Source of the DNA: CAYZWU01 sp964482235
Lineage (GTDB): Bacteria > Planctomycetota > B15-G4 > CAYZWU01
NCBI GenBank assembly: GCA_964482235.1
Contig: CAYZWU010000013.1
Location: 49,849 to 113,848 of the forward strand
Length of the DNA stretch: 64,000 nt
Reading direction: 5' to 3'
This document shows, piece after piece, positions 54,962 through 63,876 of this stretch. Each line of letters starts with the position of its first letter. Position 1 is the stretch's first letter. A program made the position numbers and the translations under genes. The notes beneath the pieces are model-generated. The model saw nothing but the letters and a program-made list of their open reading frames with translations, was not told where the DNA came from and did not search any database.

Positions 54962-56053
54962 ATGAAAGGCAGAATCGTATGTATCGTGTTCCTGATGGCA
55001 GCCGGCCTGCTCGCAATAGCGGTCCCGCCGGCCTGCGGCGACACATGAGGCAACTCCGGAGCCGGGAGCGGCGGCGGCGGCGGTGGTGGCGCCGGCGGCG
55101 GGTTTCTCGGTGGTGCCGACATGTTGTCGGACATCAGGGAGGATTCGAACAGATTTGGTGTGACGTTCGGTTACAACCTGGCAAAGAGCGGCGACGTCGA
55201 CGCAAAATCGATGACTGCTTCGATCAAGTACCGTCCCCTGGATTGGTTTCTTGTCTCAGCGACCGTGCCCTTCACGAAGATCAAGGGCCAGGAGGAAGGA
55301 CGAGGCATCCTGGACTACTCGGTCCAGGATTGGGGAGACGCCACCGTGATGGGGTGGAGCAACCTGGCCTACTTCTTCCTGGATGACACGGGCCAACCTG
55401 CCGTTGCGGAAGAAGAGGGCAGCGATCCCTTGAGGGGAACGGGAGATCCGGCCTTCTACGTCGGGCTGGGTCTCAAGCTCGATACCGGAACGGACGACGA
55501 GTTCGACTACCACAAAGCCTACATGCAGACACGGCTGCCCGGCTCTACCGGCGAGATTTCCGAGTCGTTCGGGATCCTGCACCCGCGCTTCCAGACGGGC
55601 ACCGGAACGGAGGATCTGCTCGTCGGCGCCGTGTACCAGCAGCGATTCGGTCATTTCCAGCCTTCGGTCGGCGTGGCATACCAGATGACGGGCGGCGAGA
55701 ACAGCGTGGGTTACGAGAGGAGCAACAAGTTCTCCTGGGCACTGGCCGCCAAGTACATGTTCTGGTGCAATGAAGGGAAGGAGTTCGCCGTGCGCGGCGG
55801 AATCAGCGGCCTGATCGCTACCGAGCACGACGTGGATCACTCGGAGAACGTGTTCCTCGGCGGATCCCAGAAGATCGGAAGCGTGGATGGTACGAAGGAC
55901 GACTGGCTGTTCTGGAGCGTCGGTGTCGGGTACGACCTGATGGAGAACCTCTCCCTGAACCTGGGTGCCACCTTTCCGCTCGGTCATCAGGACTCGGGAA
56001 GCGAGTATGCCTTTGATCATCAGTACAGCATGAGCCTGGAGTACAGGTTCTGA
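54962..56053 (+). CDS. Candidate selenocysteine-containing beta-barrel-like outer-membrane protein
   Basis: A 363-residue frame with an in-frame TGA at 55046-55048 (position 29) and final TGA at 56051-56053. ATG 54962 has a strong AAGGAGG 11 bp upstream and starts a signal peptide ending near PPACGDT, then U, then GNSGAGS and a Gly run. The rest has alternating aromatic beta strands (FGVTFGYNL, WFLVSATVPFTKIKG, FQPSVGVAYQMTGG, SLNLGATFPLGHQD) and ends in YSMSLEYRF, an outer-membrane C-terminal Phe, like phenol-degradation-type (MetA) transporters. If TGA were a stop, only a 28-residue peptide would be made and the barrel (from ATG 55121) would lack a signal and a good ribosome site. A shared operon with the Sec-rhodanese supports readthrough; a nonsense or sequence error remains possible. 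Confidence 0.68.
55061..55072 (+). promoter_or_regulatory. Possible SECIS-like hairpin for barrel protein U29
   Basis: gccg-ggag-cggc, a 4-bp all-GC stem with a GGAG loop, beginning 13 nt after the TGA at 55046-55048, with loop at 17-20 nt. It is weaker than the other three, and the Gly-rich coding context (ggc repeats) makes chance GC hairpins likely, so it counts as soft support only. Confidence 0.4.
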
Positions 56054-56174
56054 GCTGACAGACACTTCCGAAAGGACCGGTGGAGCGCCTGCGGGCTTCT
56101 CTGCCGGTCCACGAGAGTACGGGATGCCGGTGAGGGGGTAACGAATTCTGCCTGACGAACGTTTCTCCGTACCC

Positions 56175-58766
56175 CTACTTCAACGAAATGTCGTCGAGAA
56201 AGACGCAGTCCATCTCAAGGCCGCAGGCCGCCCCTTCCACGATGAGCAGGACCTCCCTTTCCACGTATTCCTCCAGGCTGCCGCGCATCACGACCCATCC
56301 CTTCGATGACGGATTCTTGTTGCTCTTCACCGTTTCCTCGGCGATCCACTTCAATGTGCCGTCGAAGACGCCGAGCCGCACGCGGCAGCCCGACTTCCCG
56401 GCCGCCTTGTGCGCTTCGGCCGATACCCTGGCCTCGAGGGAGAGGCGTCCCGGCGGGATGTCGATCTTTCGGATCAGGCGGGCCGGCACGTCCGGCGAGG
56501 CGGGCCTGATCACGGCGATTCCCTTCGCCCCCGGATTGGGCTGCAGCCTGTCCTCCCGCGGCCGGCTGCGGTCGATCCAGCCGGGGAAATCGGGGTGGCA
56601 GGAGGCGGCGGCCAGGCGCTCGATGTCGCTGGGCTGGGCGAAGTCGAGCTTGCTTCTCCTGTCGCTGGGAAGGAACTGGAGCAGTTCCTCCAGGGTGAAG
56701 AGATCGGGGTGCGATTTTGCGATTCCGGGCCAGTCGGGCGCCTCGGGAGCCAGGACCGGGTAGACCTTGGCGGCAATGCCGCCGTCCCTGGCGGCCAGGC
56801 GGACACAGAGGCTCGAGGAACCCCTGTGCTCGTCGACCTTGATGAGGAGCCTGTGCTCTCCTTCCGTCAGATGCAGGGGAATCGAGAAACCGTCAGGCGG
56901 TGTGCCTCTGTGGACATGATGGGAGAGGAGCGTTGTCCCGTTGAGGATCACCCTCACGCCGTCGTCCGCTCCGAGCCAGAGCACGACGTCGGTCTCCTCC
57001 TCGACCCGCAGGAAGGTGAAGGCGCAGAAGAGGCAGTGATCCCTCGATCGGGTGTTCTTCTCGAAGTCGAGCCTGCCGCTGTCCGACTCCACCAGCCTCC
57101 AGGTGGAACCGTGCGACCGCCGGCCGGCGGTGGGTGCGGACTCCAGGTTCGGCAGCAGGGGATCGAGGAGCAGGCCGTCGCTTGAATTGTCCAGCGGCCC
57201 GAGAACGAGCCAACGCCTGATGAACGGCACTCCGGGCCGCAGCGGGAACTTCCACCAGCGGGTCCGGGCCTCGTCGTCGGTCTCATCGGTCCGCGTCACC
57301 ATGTGCCCGATGTCGTGTAGCGTCACGTCGACCATCTGTGCCCCGCCGGTGTTGCGGCAGTGGGCCGCCAGGACGTTGCGGCCCTTCTTCACCGTGCCGC
57401 GGGCCGCATCGCTCACCTTGACGGCAACGTACTTCCCGAGCGACCACTTCGGACGGCTTTCGGCCAGCACCCCGTTCACGTAGATCTCGATATCGTCGTC
57501 GTGGAGGGCGAAGAGACGGAACGATTCGGAGGAATCGCTGTTCCAGACGAACTCGCGGCGCAGCCAGATATCCGGATCCTTCCAGACGGACCGAAGGACC
57601 CCGCCCTTGCCGTCGGAGGAACCGAAGCAGCCGGCGCCCTTCGACCAGCTCGAATCGTCGAATCCTGGCGATGCCCATCCTTCAGGCGGGCTCGTGAAAG
57701 TGTACCGCCAGGTGACGGAGCCGATGGGGTTGGCAGTCGAGCCCTTCTGCGACATGCCGCTGAAGGTGGCCCGCCGCAGGAAAAGCAGCGCGAAGGACGT
57801 GTTGACCAGGTCGCCCCAACCGCCGCCGTTGTTCTCGTTCTTCAGCAGGCAGAGGGCGCCCTCGCGGTACCAGTTGCGTCCTCCGATCCGGGAGCGGTTC
57901 GAAAGGGCGGCCACGCGCTCGATCCCGTAGAGATAGTAGTGGTGGTGGCAGCCCCATCGGCTGCCGGGGAACTGGTGGCTGATCAGGCCGTTCGTGCCCG
58001 ATGGATTTCCCGTGGCCGTGAAGACCCGGTCGAGGTAGGTCCAGGCCCTCTCCAGGGCCCTGGCCCCGCGCCGCTGCAGGGAGCCGAACTTCCCGTCGCT
58101 CTCGAGACGCCCGACCGCCACGGTCAGCACGGCGATGCCCGCCGTGGTCATCGTCCCCGTGGATTTCGCGACCGGGTTCATGCGATAGCGGAATCCGCCG
58201 TCCTCGTTCTGGATGGCCAGCATGGCGTGGAGAAGATCGACCCAGATCCGCAGCTTCGCCTTGTAGCCGTGCCGCTCGGCGACCCAGAGGGCCAGGACGG
58301 CGTACTGTGTGTTGGAGAGGTCAGGGCGGTTGTCGGGGTAGCCCCACATGCCGGCATCGGTGTTGATGTTCACCTCGAGCCAGCTCGCCGCCTTCCTGAT
58401 CCACGGGTCGTGGTCCGGATCGCGCAGCGCATCCAGAGCCAGGATCAGCACGGACACGCTGTATGTCTTCTTGAAGGGCTTGTACCGCAGGCAGCCGACG
58501 GCGCGATGAATGGCCGGATCAGCGGGCGAAACACCGGACTTGAGGAGTGCATAGAGGGCAAGAGCCGACACGCCCATGGGGTACTGCTTGTTCATGTTGG
58601 GCGTGGAGTTCCGGAACGAGCCGTCCTGGTTCTGCAGCATGAGCAGATTCTGGACGCCCCGCTCGATGGCGAGGTTCACCTCCTCGGAAAAGGTCTGAGC
58701 CCCCGCGACCGGCGAGAAAGCAGCCGCCAGCAACGGGATGAGAAAAAGGAAGTGCCGGGACATCAT
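56175..58766 (-). CDS. Secreted alpha/alpha-toroid (prenyltransferase/squalene-cyclase-like) protein with beta domains
   Basis: An 863-residue exported protein. The ATG at 58764-58766 begins a signal peptide (hydrophobic 5-24, ending VAGAQ); an upstream extension to 58862 is basic and unlikely. Residues ~30-340 are helical repeats with squalene-cyclase/terpenoid-toroid signs (VQNLLMLQNQDGSF, HAMLAIQNEDGGFRY, NNGGGWGDLVNTSFALLFL). Residues ~360-640 are beta-rich PA14/galactose-binding-type modules (IEIYVNGVLAESRPKW, DDGVRVILNGTTLLSHH, HRLLIKVDEHRG), and ~750-863 a CBM-like domain. No terpene-cyclase DxDD motif is seen, so it probably binds glycans or peptidoglycan instead. It lies 13 bp after nagB, in the pigL-nagB operon. 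Confidence 0.75.
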   Translation of the reverse strand: MMSRHFLFLIPLLAAAFSPVAGAQTFSEEVNLAIERGVQNLLMLQNQDGSFRNSTPNMNKQYPMGVSALALYALLKSGVSPADPAIHRAVGCLRYKPFKKTYSVSVLILALDALRDPDHDPWIRKAASWLEVNINTDAGMWGYPDNRPDLSNTQYAVLALWVAERHGYKAKLRIWVDLLHAMLAIQNEDGGFRYRMNPVAKSTGTMTTAGIAVLTVAVGRLESDGKFGSLQRRGARALERAWTYLDRVFTATGNPSGTNGLISHQFPGSRWGCHHHYYLYGIERVAALSNRSRIGGRNWYREGALCLLKNENNGGGWGDLVNTSFALLFLRRATFSGMSQKGSTANPIGSVTWRYTFTSPPEGWASPGFDDSSWSKGAGCFGSSDGKGGVLRSVWKDPDIWLRREFVWNSDSSESFRLFALHDDDIEIYVNGVLAESRPKWSLGKYVAVKVSDAARGTVKKGRNVLAAHCRNTGGAQMVDVTLHDIGHMVTRTDETDDEARTRWWKFPLRPGVPFIRRWLVLGPLDNSSDGLLLDPLLPNLESAPTAGRRSHGSTWRLVESDSGRLDFEKNTRSRDHCLFCAFTFLRVEEETDVVLWLGADDGVRVILNGTTLLSHHVHRGTPPDGFSIPLHLTEGEHRLLIKVDEHRGSSSLCVRLAARDGGIAAKVYPVLAPEAPDWPGIAKSHPDLFTLEELLQFLPSDRRSKLDFAQPSDIERLAAASCHPDFPGWIDRSRPREDRLQPNPGAKGIAVIRPASPDVPARLIRKIDIPPGRLSLEARVSAEAHKAAGKSGCRVRLGVFDGTLKWIAEETVKSNKNPSSKGWVVMRGSLEEYVEREVLLIVEGAACGLEMDCVFLDDISLK

Positions 58767-58779
58767 GGGTGCGCTCTTC

Positions 58780-59562
58780 TCAATATTTCTGCCAGTCGGG
58801 TTTTCCTTCGAAGACTTCTCGATAGTAGCCGCTCTTCTCGAGTTTCGAGGCCGCGGCCTCATCGATGATAACCTTGACGTCGCGATGGAGCTGCAGGACC
58901 GAGGCGGGCGCCATGGCGCTGATCGGTCCTTCCACCGTGCGGGCCACCGCCTGAGCCTTCCTGGCTCCGAATGCCAGGAGAACGATGCTCCGGCTGTCGA
59001 GAATCGTTCCCACGCCCATGGTGATCACGTGACGCGGCATCTCCTCCTCCTTCTCGAAGAAGGGGGCGTTGTCGCTCCTCGTCTCCCGGGTCAACGTCTT
59101 GATCCGCGTTCGCGACGCCAGGGAGGAAGTGGGCTCGTTGAAGCCGATATGTCCGTCCGATCCGATTCCCAGGATCTGCAGGTCGATCCCGCCGGCCTGA
59201 ACGATCGCTTCCTCGTAGGCCTTGCAGCATCGGGGAATGTCGTCCGTCATCCCGTCCGGGATGTGAATCCTGTCCTTGTCCATGTTGATCTGATCGAAGA
59301 GATGCTCCCGCATGAAGGAGTGGTACGACGCCGGATGAGACGGTTCGAGCCCGACGTACTCGTCCAGGTTGAAGGAGGTGACCCGGCCGAAATCGAGCCC
59401 CTTCTCGCGATGCATGCGGCAGAGCTCGTTGTACAGCAGGAAAGGCGTGCGCCCCGTGGCCAGGCCGAGCACGGCATCGGGCTTCTCCCTCAGGAGATTC
59501 GCGACGATCCGGCCGGCCAGCCGGCTTGCCGATCGCGAATCGGGTTGGATGATGATTTCCAT
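58780..59562 (-). CDS. nagB: Glucosamine-6-phosphate deaminase
   Basis: A 260-residue enzyme converting glucosamine 6-phosphate to fructose 6-phosphate and ammonia. Canonical motifs are intact: GLATGRTPFLLYNEL (phosphate loop), VTSFNLDEYVGL (Asp general base), LGIGSDGHIGFNEPTSSL (catalytic Asp/His and Glu) and LLAFGARKAQAV. Unlike the copy at 17406, the GSDGHxxFNEP residues are standard, so this is the best NagB candidate here. It lies 61 bp after the PIG-L deacetylase gene and 13 bp before the toroid gene. Confidence 0.94.
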   Translation of the reverse strand: MEIIIQPDSRSASRLAGRIVANLLREKPDAVLGLATGRTPFLLYNELCRMHREKGLDFGRVTSFNLDEYVGLEPSHPASYHSFMREHLFDQINMDKDRIHIPDGMTDDIPRCCKAYEEAIVQAGGIDLQILGIGSDGHIGFNEPTSSLASRTRIKTLTRETRSDNAPFFEKEEEMPRHVITMGVGTILDSRSIVLLAFGARKAQAVARTVEGPISAMAPASVLQLHRDVKVIIDEAAASKLEKSGYYREVFEGKPDWQKY

Positions 59563-59623
59563 CTCAGGTCTTTCCTCTCTCGAACAGGATCCGCCTCCGG
59601 ACAGGAATCCGCGGCGGCGCGAG

Positions 59624-60496
59624 TCAGCCGCTTTCTTTTCTCCTGACGCCGAGGCGTTCTTCGAGCCGCGAGCGCACCTCGCGGCGGAACCGGTCGATCC
59701 GGCTCTCCGTGAACTCGATGATGTCCCGGGAGACGTCGCGGATCAGGGGAGTCAGGTCCATGGCAAAGGAGAGCTGGACCGCCTGATCGACCGCATGGGA
59801 CTGGAAGAACGTGGCATGGGCGCGGCGTCTGCCCTGGGCGGCCAGGTCGTAGCGCTTCCCCCCGGCGATCTGGGTGTCGAACAGCCCGGTGAGCGCGGCG
59901 GCCAGGTTCTCGTGTCCGCCCATGTCGAGGGCCACCTTCTCGTCGTCGGGCAGCCAGTCGAGGTCCCGCCAGGCCTCGCATCCCAGCACCTGGCCGGGCC
60001 GCTCCTCCTCGGGAATCGCGCGGAGCGCCTCGATGACGGCCACGAAGACGCCCACGTGCGTTTCGTGCTTGTCGGCCGGATTGTGGGTGTAGAGCAGCGA
60101 GGGGCAGGCGGCGCGGACAAGCTGGACGAGGTCCTGGTGCAGCGCGTTGTTGCCGGGCGACTTCACGGCGGAGCTCTCGTGGTCGAGCTGCGCCACGAAA
60201 CCGTATTCGCCCACCATGGCGGCCTTTTCCTGCTCCAGACGGCGCTGCGCCCGCATCCGGTCGTCGTTCCAGTCGGCGTAAGGGCCCGAGCGGGCGCTCC
60301 CTGCGCCGTTGGTGCAGGTGATTCCACCGAACCAGGAGCTGCTGCTTCCGAAGCAGGCTGAGATGCCGTGATAGGCCATGATCTCGAGATCGTCCTGGTG
60401 GGCGCCGATCCCCAGGTGGGTGGTTCGGGCGACGGCCTCGGCGGCCGTCGTACCGTCAGGGGCAAAGAATGCGGCGCCGGGATTATGCAGCTTCAC
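59624..60496 (-). CDS. PIG-L family deacetylase
   Basis: A 290-residue LmbE/PIG-L-type zinc deacetylase. The zinc and catalytic motifs are visible: GIGAHQDDLEIMAYHG near 29-44 (AHxDD) and YTHNPADKHETHVGVF near 136-150 (third ligand His). It would remove acetyl from an N-acetylhexosamine, and nagB directly downstream suggests the product is glucosamine or its phosphate. First gene of the pigL-nagB-toroid operon, divergent from the pfkB gene. Confidence 0.92.
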   Translation of the reverse strand: MKLHNPGAAFFAPDGTTAAEAVARTTHLGIGAHQDDLEIMAYHGISACFGSSSSWFGGITCTNGAGSARSGPYADWNDDRMRAQRRLEQEKAAMVGEYGFVAQLDHESSAVKSPGNNALHQDLVQLVRAACPSLLYTHNPADKHETHVGVFVAVIEALRAIPEEERPGQVLGCEAWRDLDWLPDDEKVALDMGGHENLAAALTGLFDTQIAGGKRYDLAAQGRRRAHATFFQSHAVDQAVQLSFAMDLTPLIRDVSRDIIEFTESRIDRFRREVRSRLEERLGVRRKESG

Positions 60497-60692
60497 TCTG
60501 GTCCTCGGATTTCTGCAAGAGCTGTGTCGGTCCTGGATCTACCGGATCATTTAAACCGAAGGGACAGCCGATTTCTACTGCCGATCCCGGACGGCTTTCC
60601 GGCCTGGAATGAAAAATAGTATTGTCAGGGGCTTTCTCTTATACTCCGGAGATTATTTTTTGATTCGTGCACCACTTTGAGGATTCTTCTGC

Positions 60693-61649
60693 ATGAAGAC
60701 CAGCAAGGATACCGGACAGGGGGCCGGCGGCGAGGGGACCGTTCTTGTCGTGGGCGAGGTTCTCCATGATCTCTTTCCCGATTATCGCCGCATCGGCGGG
60801 GCTCCCTTCAATTTTGCCTGTCAGCTGCACAGGCTCGGATTTCCCGTTGTCTTCGTCTCAGCCCTCGGCGATGATCCCGAGGGCAGGGAGATCCTTGATT
60901 TCATGTCGCGCGAAGGCATGACCGTTGAGGGCGTCCACGTGGAGAAGGGGGCGAAAACGGGCCGTGTCCTGGTAAACGTGGATTCGGAGGGGGTTCCCAC
61001 ATACGACATTCTCGAGGACGTGGCCTGGGACCGGATCCGATACACCGACTCACTGGCCGGGATTCTCCGGAAGGAGATCGTTCTCGTCTGCTTCGGGACG
61101 CTGGCCCAGCGCTCCGCGGAGTCGCGCGAGACGATCAGCCGGATACTCTCCGAGACCGGATCGGAAGCCCTCAAGGTCTGCGACCTGAATCTACGGCAAG
61201 AATACTATGACCAGCCTCTGATCGAAGAATGCCTTGAAAAGAGCGATATCGTGAAGCTCAACGAAGAAGAGCTCGAGACCCTCCGCACCTACTTCGGAGA
61301 CCGATCCGAAGGAGGAGAGTTTCCGGACCGACTCGTGGCCGACTTCGGCCTTCGGTGCCTCTGCCTGACCCGGGGTTCGGCAGGAAGCTCGCTTCACCTG
61401 CCTGAACGGGATGTGATCCGCTGCGCGGCGCCTGAAGTCCCGGGCCGCGTCCAGGATACCGTGGGAGCCGGGGACGCCTACTCCGCCATGTTCTGCGCCG
61501 GCTATCTGAAAAACCTACCGTGGGAGCGGATGATCGATCTCGCTTCCTGGTTCTCCTCGCTGATCTGCGGCATCCCTGGAGCCCTGCCGAACGAACGCGA
61601 TTTCTACAAGGCCTGCTTTCCTCTTCTGGAGGGGGAACCGAATGAGTAG
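60693..61649 (+). CDS. PfkB family carbohydrate kinase (fructokinase-like)
   Basis: A 318-residue ribokinase-fold kinase. Seen: VGEVLHDLFPDYRRIGGAPFNFA near the N-terminus (substrate-binding GG), LGDDPEGREIL, KLNEEELETL, and the catalytic GxGD-type DTVGAGDAYSAMFCAG near 252-267. The GEVL..GGAPFN pattern is that of fructokinases. It overlaps the sucrose-phosphate synthase gene by 8 bp, so fructose released from sucrose could re-enter through fructose 6-phosphate, the acceptor of the synthase. A TATACT-like -10 lies in the 196-bp spacer upstream (about 60641). Confidence 0.9.
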   Translation: MKTSKDTGQGAGGEGTVLVVGEVLHDLFPDYRRIGGAPFNFACQLHRLGFPVVFVSALGDDPEGREILDFMSREGMTVEGVHVEKGAKTGRVLVNVDSEGVPTYDILEDVAWDRIRYTDSLAGILRKEIVLVCFGTLAQRSAESRETISRILSETGSEALKVCDLNLRQEYYDQPLIEECLEKSDIVKLNEEELETLRTYFGDRSEGGEFPDRLVADFGLRCLCLTRGSAGSSLHLPERDVIRCAAPEVPGRVQDTVGAGDAYSAMFCAGYLKNLPWERMIDLASWFSSLICGIPGALPNERDFYKACFPLLEGEPNE

Positions 61650-63876
61650 CGACGGATTGTACATCCAGATGTTCAGCATCCACGGCCTTGTTCGCTCCAA
61701 TAACATCGAGATGGGGCGGGATGCCGATACGGGTGGTCAGGTCAAGTACGTTCTCGAACTGGCCGAGACCCTCGGACGGCAGGAGGGAGTCGACCGCGTC
61801 GATCTCTTCACACGGCTGATCGACGACAACAAGGTCTCCAGCGACTACAGCAGGCCCGAGGAGTTCATCGACGACAACGTGCGGATCGTGCGGATCAAGT
61901 GCGGCGGCACCACGTACCGCAGGAAGGAGCTGCTCTGGCCCTACCTGAACGAGTTCGTGGACCGCGTGGTGACCTACACGAGAAAACAGGATCGCATGCC
62001 CGACTTCGTTCACGGCCATTACGCCGACGCGGGGTACGTGGCCCTGTCTCTCGCGGACCTCTTCGGGATCCCTTTCATCTTCACCGGCCATTCGCTGGGA
62101 CGCGTGAAGCAGCAGAAGCTCCTGAACGACGGGATGGGAGAGGAGGCGATCGAGAGCCGGTACAACATGGAGTCCCGGATCGGGGCGGAGGAGGCTTCCA
62201 TCGAGAAGGCGGCGCTCGTGGTGACGAGCACGAGCCAGGAGGTCACCTCCCAGTACGGCATGTACGAGAACAGGGAGAAGACCGAGTACAGGGTGATCCC
62301 GCCCGGTGTGGATCTGACCCGGTTCTATCCCTACTACGAGGACGCTCTCACGGACGAAGGGAAAAAGATCCTGGAATCGAGGCAGGCGCGAGCCTTCCTC
62401 CTCGAGGAGCTGAACCGCTTCTTCATGAACTCGGACAAGCCGCTGATCCTCTCCCTCTGCAGGCCGGACAAGAGAAAGAACATCCAGGGACTGATCCAGG
62501 CCTACGGGGAGAACCGGGAGCTGCAGGCCATCGCCAACCTCGCCGTGTTCGCCGGGATCCGCAAGGATATCTCCAAGATGGGGGAGAACGAGAAGGAAGT
62601 GCTGACCGACATGCTCCTTCTCATGGACAAGTACGATCTCTACGGAAAGATGGCGATCCCGAAGACACACAACTTCACCTACGATGTCCCCGAGCTCTAC
62701 CGCATCACCGCGGCGTCGAAGGGCGTGTTCGTCAATCCCGCGCTCACAGAGCCTTTCGGCCTCACGCTGATCGAGTCGGCGGGGTGCGGTCTTCCCATCG
62801 TCTGCACGAACGACGGCGGGCCGGTGGACATCGTGGCCAACTGCGCCAACGGAAGCCTGATCGACGTGTCGAACACCGGCGAGATGGCCGAGGCCATCAA
62901 GTCGATCATCGTGGATCCCGAACGCTGGAAGAACCTATCCACCAGCGGCATCCGCGGCGTGGGGAAGCACTACACCTGGGAGGCCCATTGCCGGACGTAC
63001 CTCGAAACCCTGAACTCCCTCTCGGTGGCGGGCGTCGACGGCGAGGCTGCCCGGGCACGCGGCGCCGAAGCCCTGGGCCGGAGGCTCGAAGGCCTCGACA
63101 GCATGATCGTCACCGATATCGACAACACGCTGACGGGCGACGACGAGGCGATGCGGGAGCTCTTCGGGCTGCTGGAGAAGCACAGGGATTCGCTCTGCTT
63201 CTGCCTGGCCACGGGCCGGTCGGTGGACTCGACCCTCGACCTCCTGGCCGAGATGCGGCTGCCCTTTCCCGACATCCTGATCTCATCGGTGGGATCGGAG
63301 ATCCACTACATGCGGAGCCTGATCGAGGACAAGGGGTGGGCTTCCCACATCTCCTACAGATGGGAACGGGAAGAGATCGTGGACATGCTGACACAGCTCG
63401 ACTTCCTCGAGCTCCAGGAGCACGAGAACCAGCGGGAGTTCAAGGTCAGCTATTACATGCCCCCCCAGCCCGATCGGCTCGAGTACATCGAGGAGCTCGG
63501 GAAGAAACATGGAATGAGGTTCAGCATCGTCTACTCCCATCAGAGCTATCTCGACATCCTGCCCTGCCGGGCGTCGAAGGGGAAGGCCGTCGCCTACCTG
63601 AGCAAGAAGTGGAACATCCCTGCGGACAACATCGTGGTCTGCGGCGATTCGGGAAACGACGAGGAGATGATGCAGGGCAAGTTCAACGGCGTTGTGGTTG
63701 CCAACTACAGCTCCGAGATGGAAAAGCTCAAGGGACGGGACAAGGTCTACTTCTCCCCGCACAGACACGCTGCCGGCATCATCGACGGAATCCGCCACTA
63801 CGGCCTCCTCGACGCCCGGAGGAAGAAGCGGCGCCCTCCCGGTGAGGGAGGGAAGATTTCCACGCTGGCGCTTTGA
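61642..63876 (+). CDS. Sucrose-phosphate synthase with C-terminal phosphatase-like HAD domain
   Basis: A 744-residue two-domain enzyme. GT4 glycosyltransferase part (1-~465): GRDADTGGQVKYVLELA near 26-42, HGHYADAGYVALSL, FTGHSLGRVKQQKLL and the E-x7-E motif ALTEPFGLTLIESAGCGLP near 370-388. HAD sucrose-phosphatase-like part (~485-735): TDIDNTLTGDD (DxDxT nucleophile present) and VVCGDSGNDEEM. It makes sucrose 6-phosphate from UDP-glucose and fructose 6-phosphate and may dephosphorylate it, since the HAD motifs look intact. Sucrose could be an osmolyte or storage sugar. Overlaps pfkB. Confidence 0.93.
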   Translation: MSSDGLYIQMFSIHGLVRSNNIEMGRDADTGGQVKYVLELAETLGRQEGVDRVDLFTRLIDDNKVSSDYSRPEEFIDDNVRIVRIKCGGTTYRRKELLWPYLNEFVDRVVTYTRKQDRMPDFVHGHYADAGYVALSLADLFGIPFIFTGHSLGRVKQQKLLNDGMGEEAIESRYNMESRIGAEEASIEKAALVVTSTSQEVTSQYGMYENREKTEYRVIPPGVDLTRFYPYYEDALTDEGKKILESRQARAFLLEELNRFFMNSDKPLILSLCRPDKRKNIQGLIQAYGENRELQAIANLAVFAGIRKDISKMGENEKEVLTDMLLLMDKYDLYGKMAIPKTHNFTYDVPELYRITAASKGVFVNPALTEPFGLTLIESAGCGLPIVCTNDGGPVDIVANCANGSLIDVSNTGEMAEAIKSIIVDPERWKNLSTSGIRGVGKHYTWEAHCRTYLETLNSLSVAGVDGEAARARGAEALGRRLEGLDSMIVTDIDNTLTGDDEAMRELFGLLEKHRDSLCFCLATGRSVDSTLDLLAEMRLPFPDILISSVGSEIHYMRSLIEDKGWASHISYRWEREEIVDMLTQLDFLELQEHENQREFKVSYYMPPQPDRLEYIEELGKKHGMRFSIVYSHQSYLDILPCRASKGKAVAYLSKKWNIPADNIVVCGDSGNDEEMMQGKFNGVVVANYSSEMEKLKGRDKVYFSPHRHAAGIIDGIRHYGLLDARRKKRRPPGEGGKISTLAL

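Noticed and set aside
52842..56053. Reassignment of TGA to Trp or Gly in this organism
   Set aside because: TGA ends many genes in the window, including 8429, 14531, 38831, 54836 and 56053, and the internal TGAs sit at Cys-type redox positions rather than random Trp or Gly positions.
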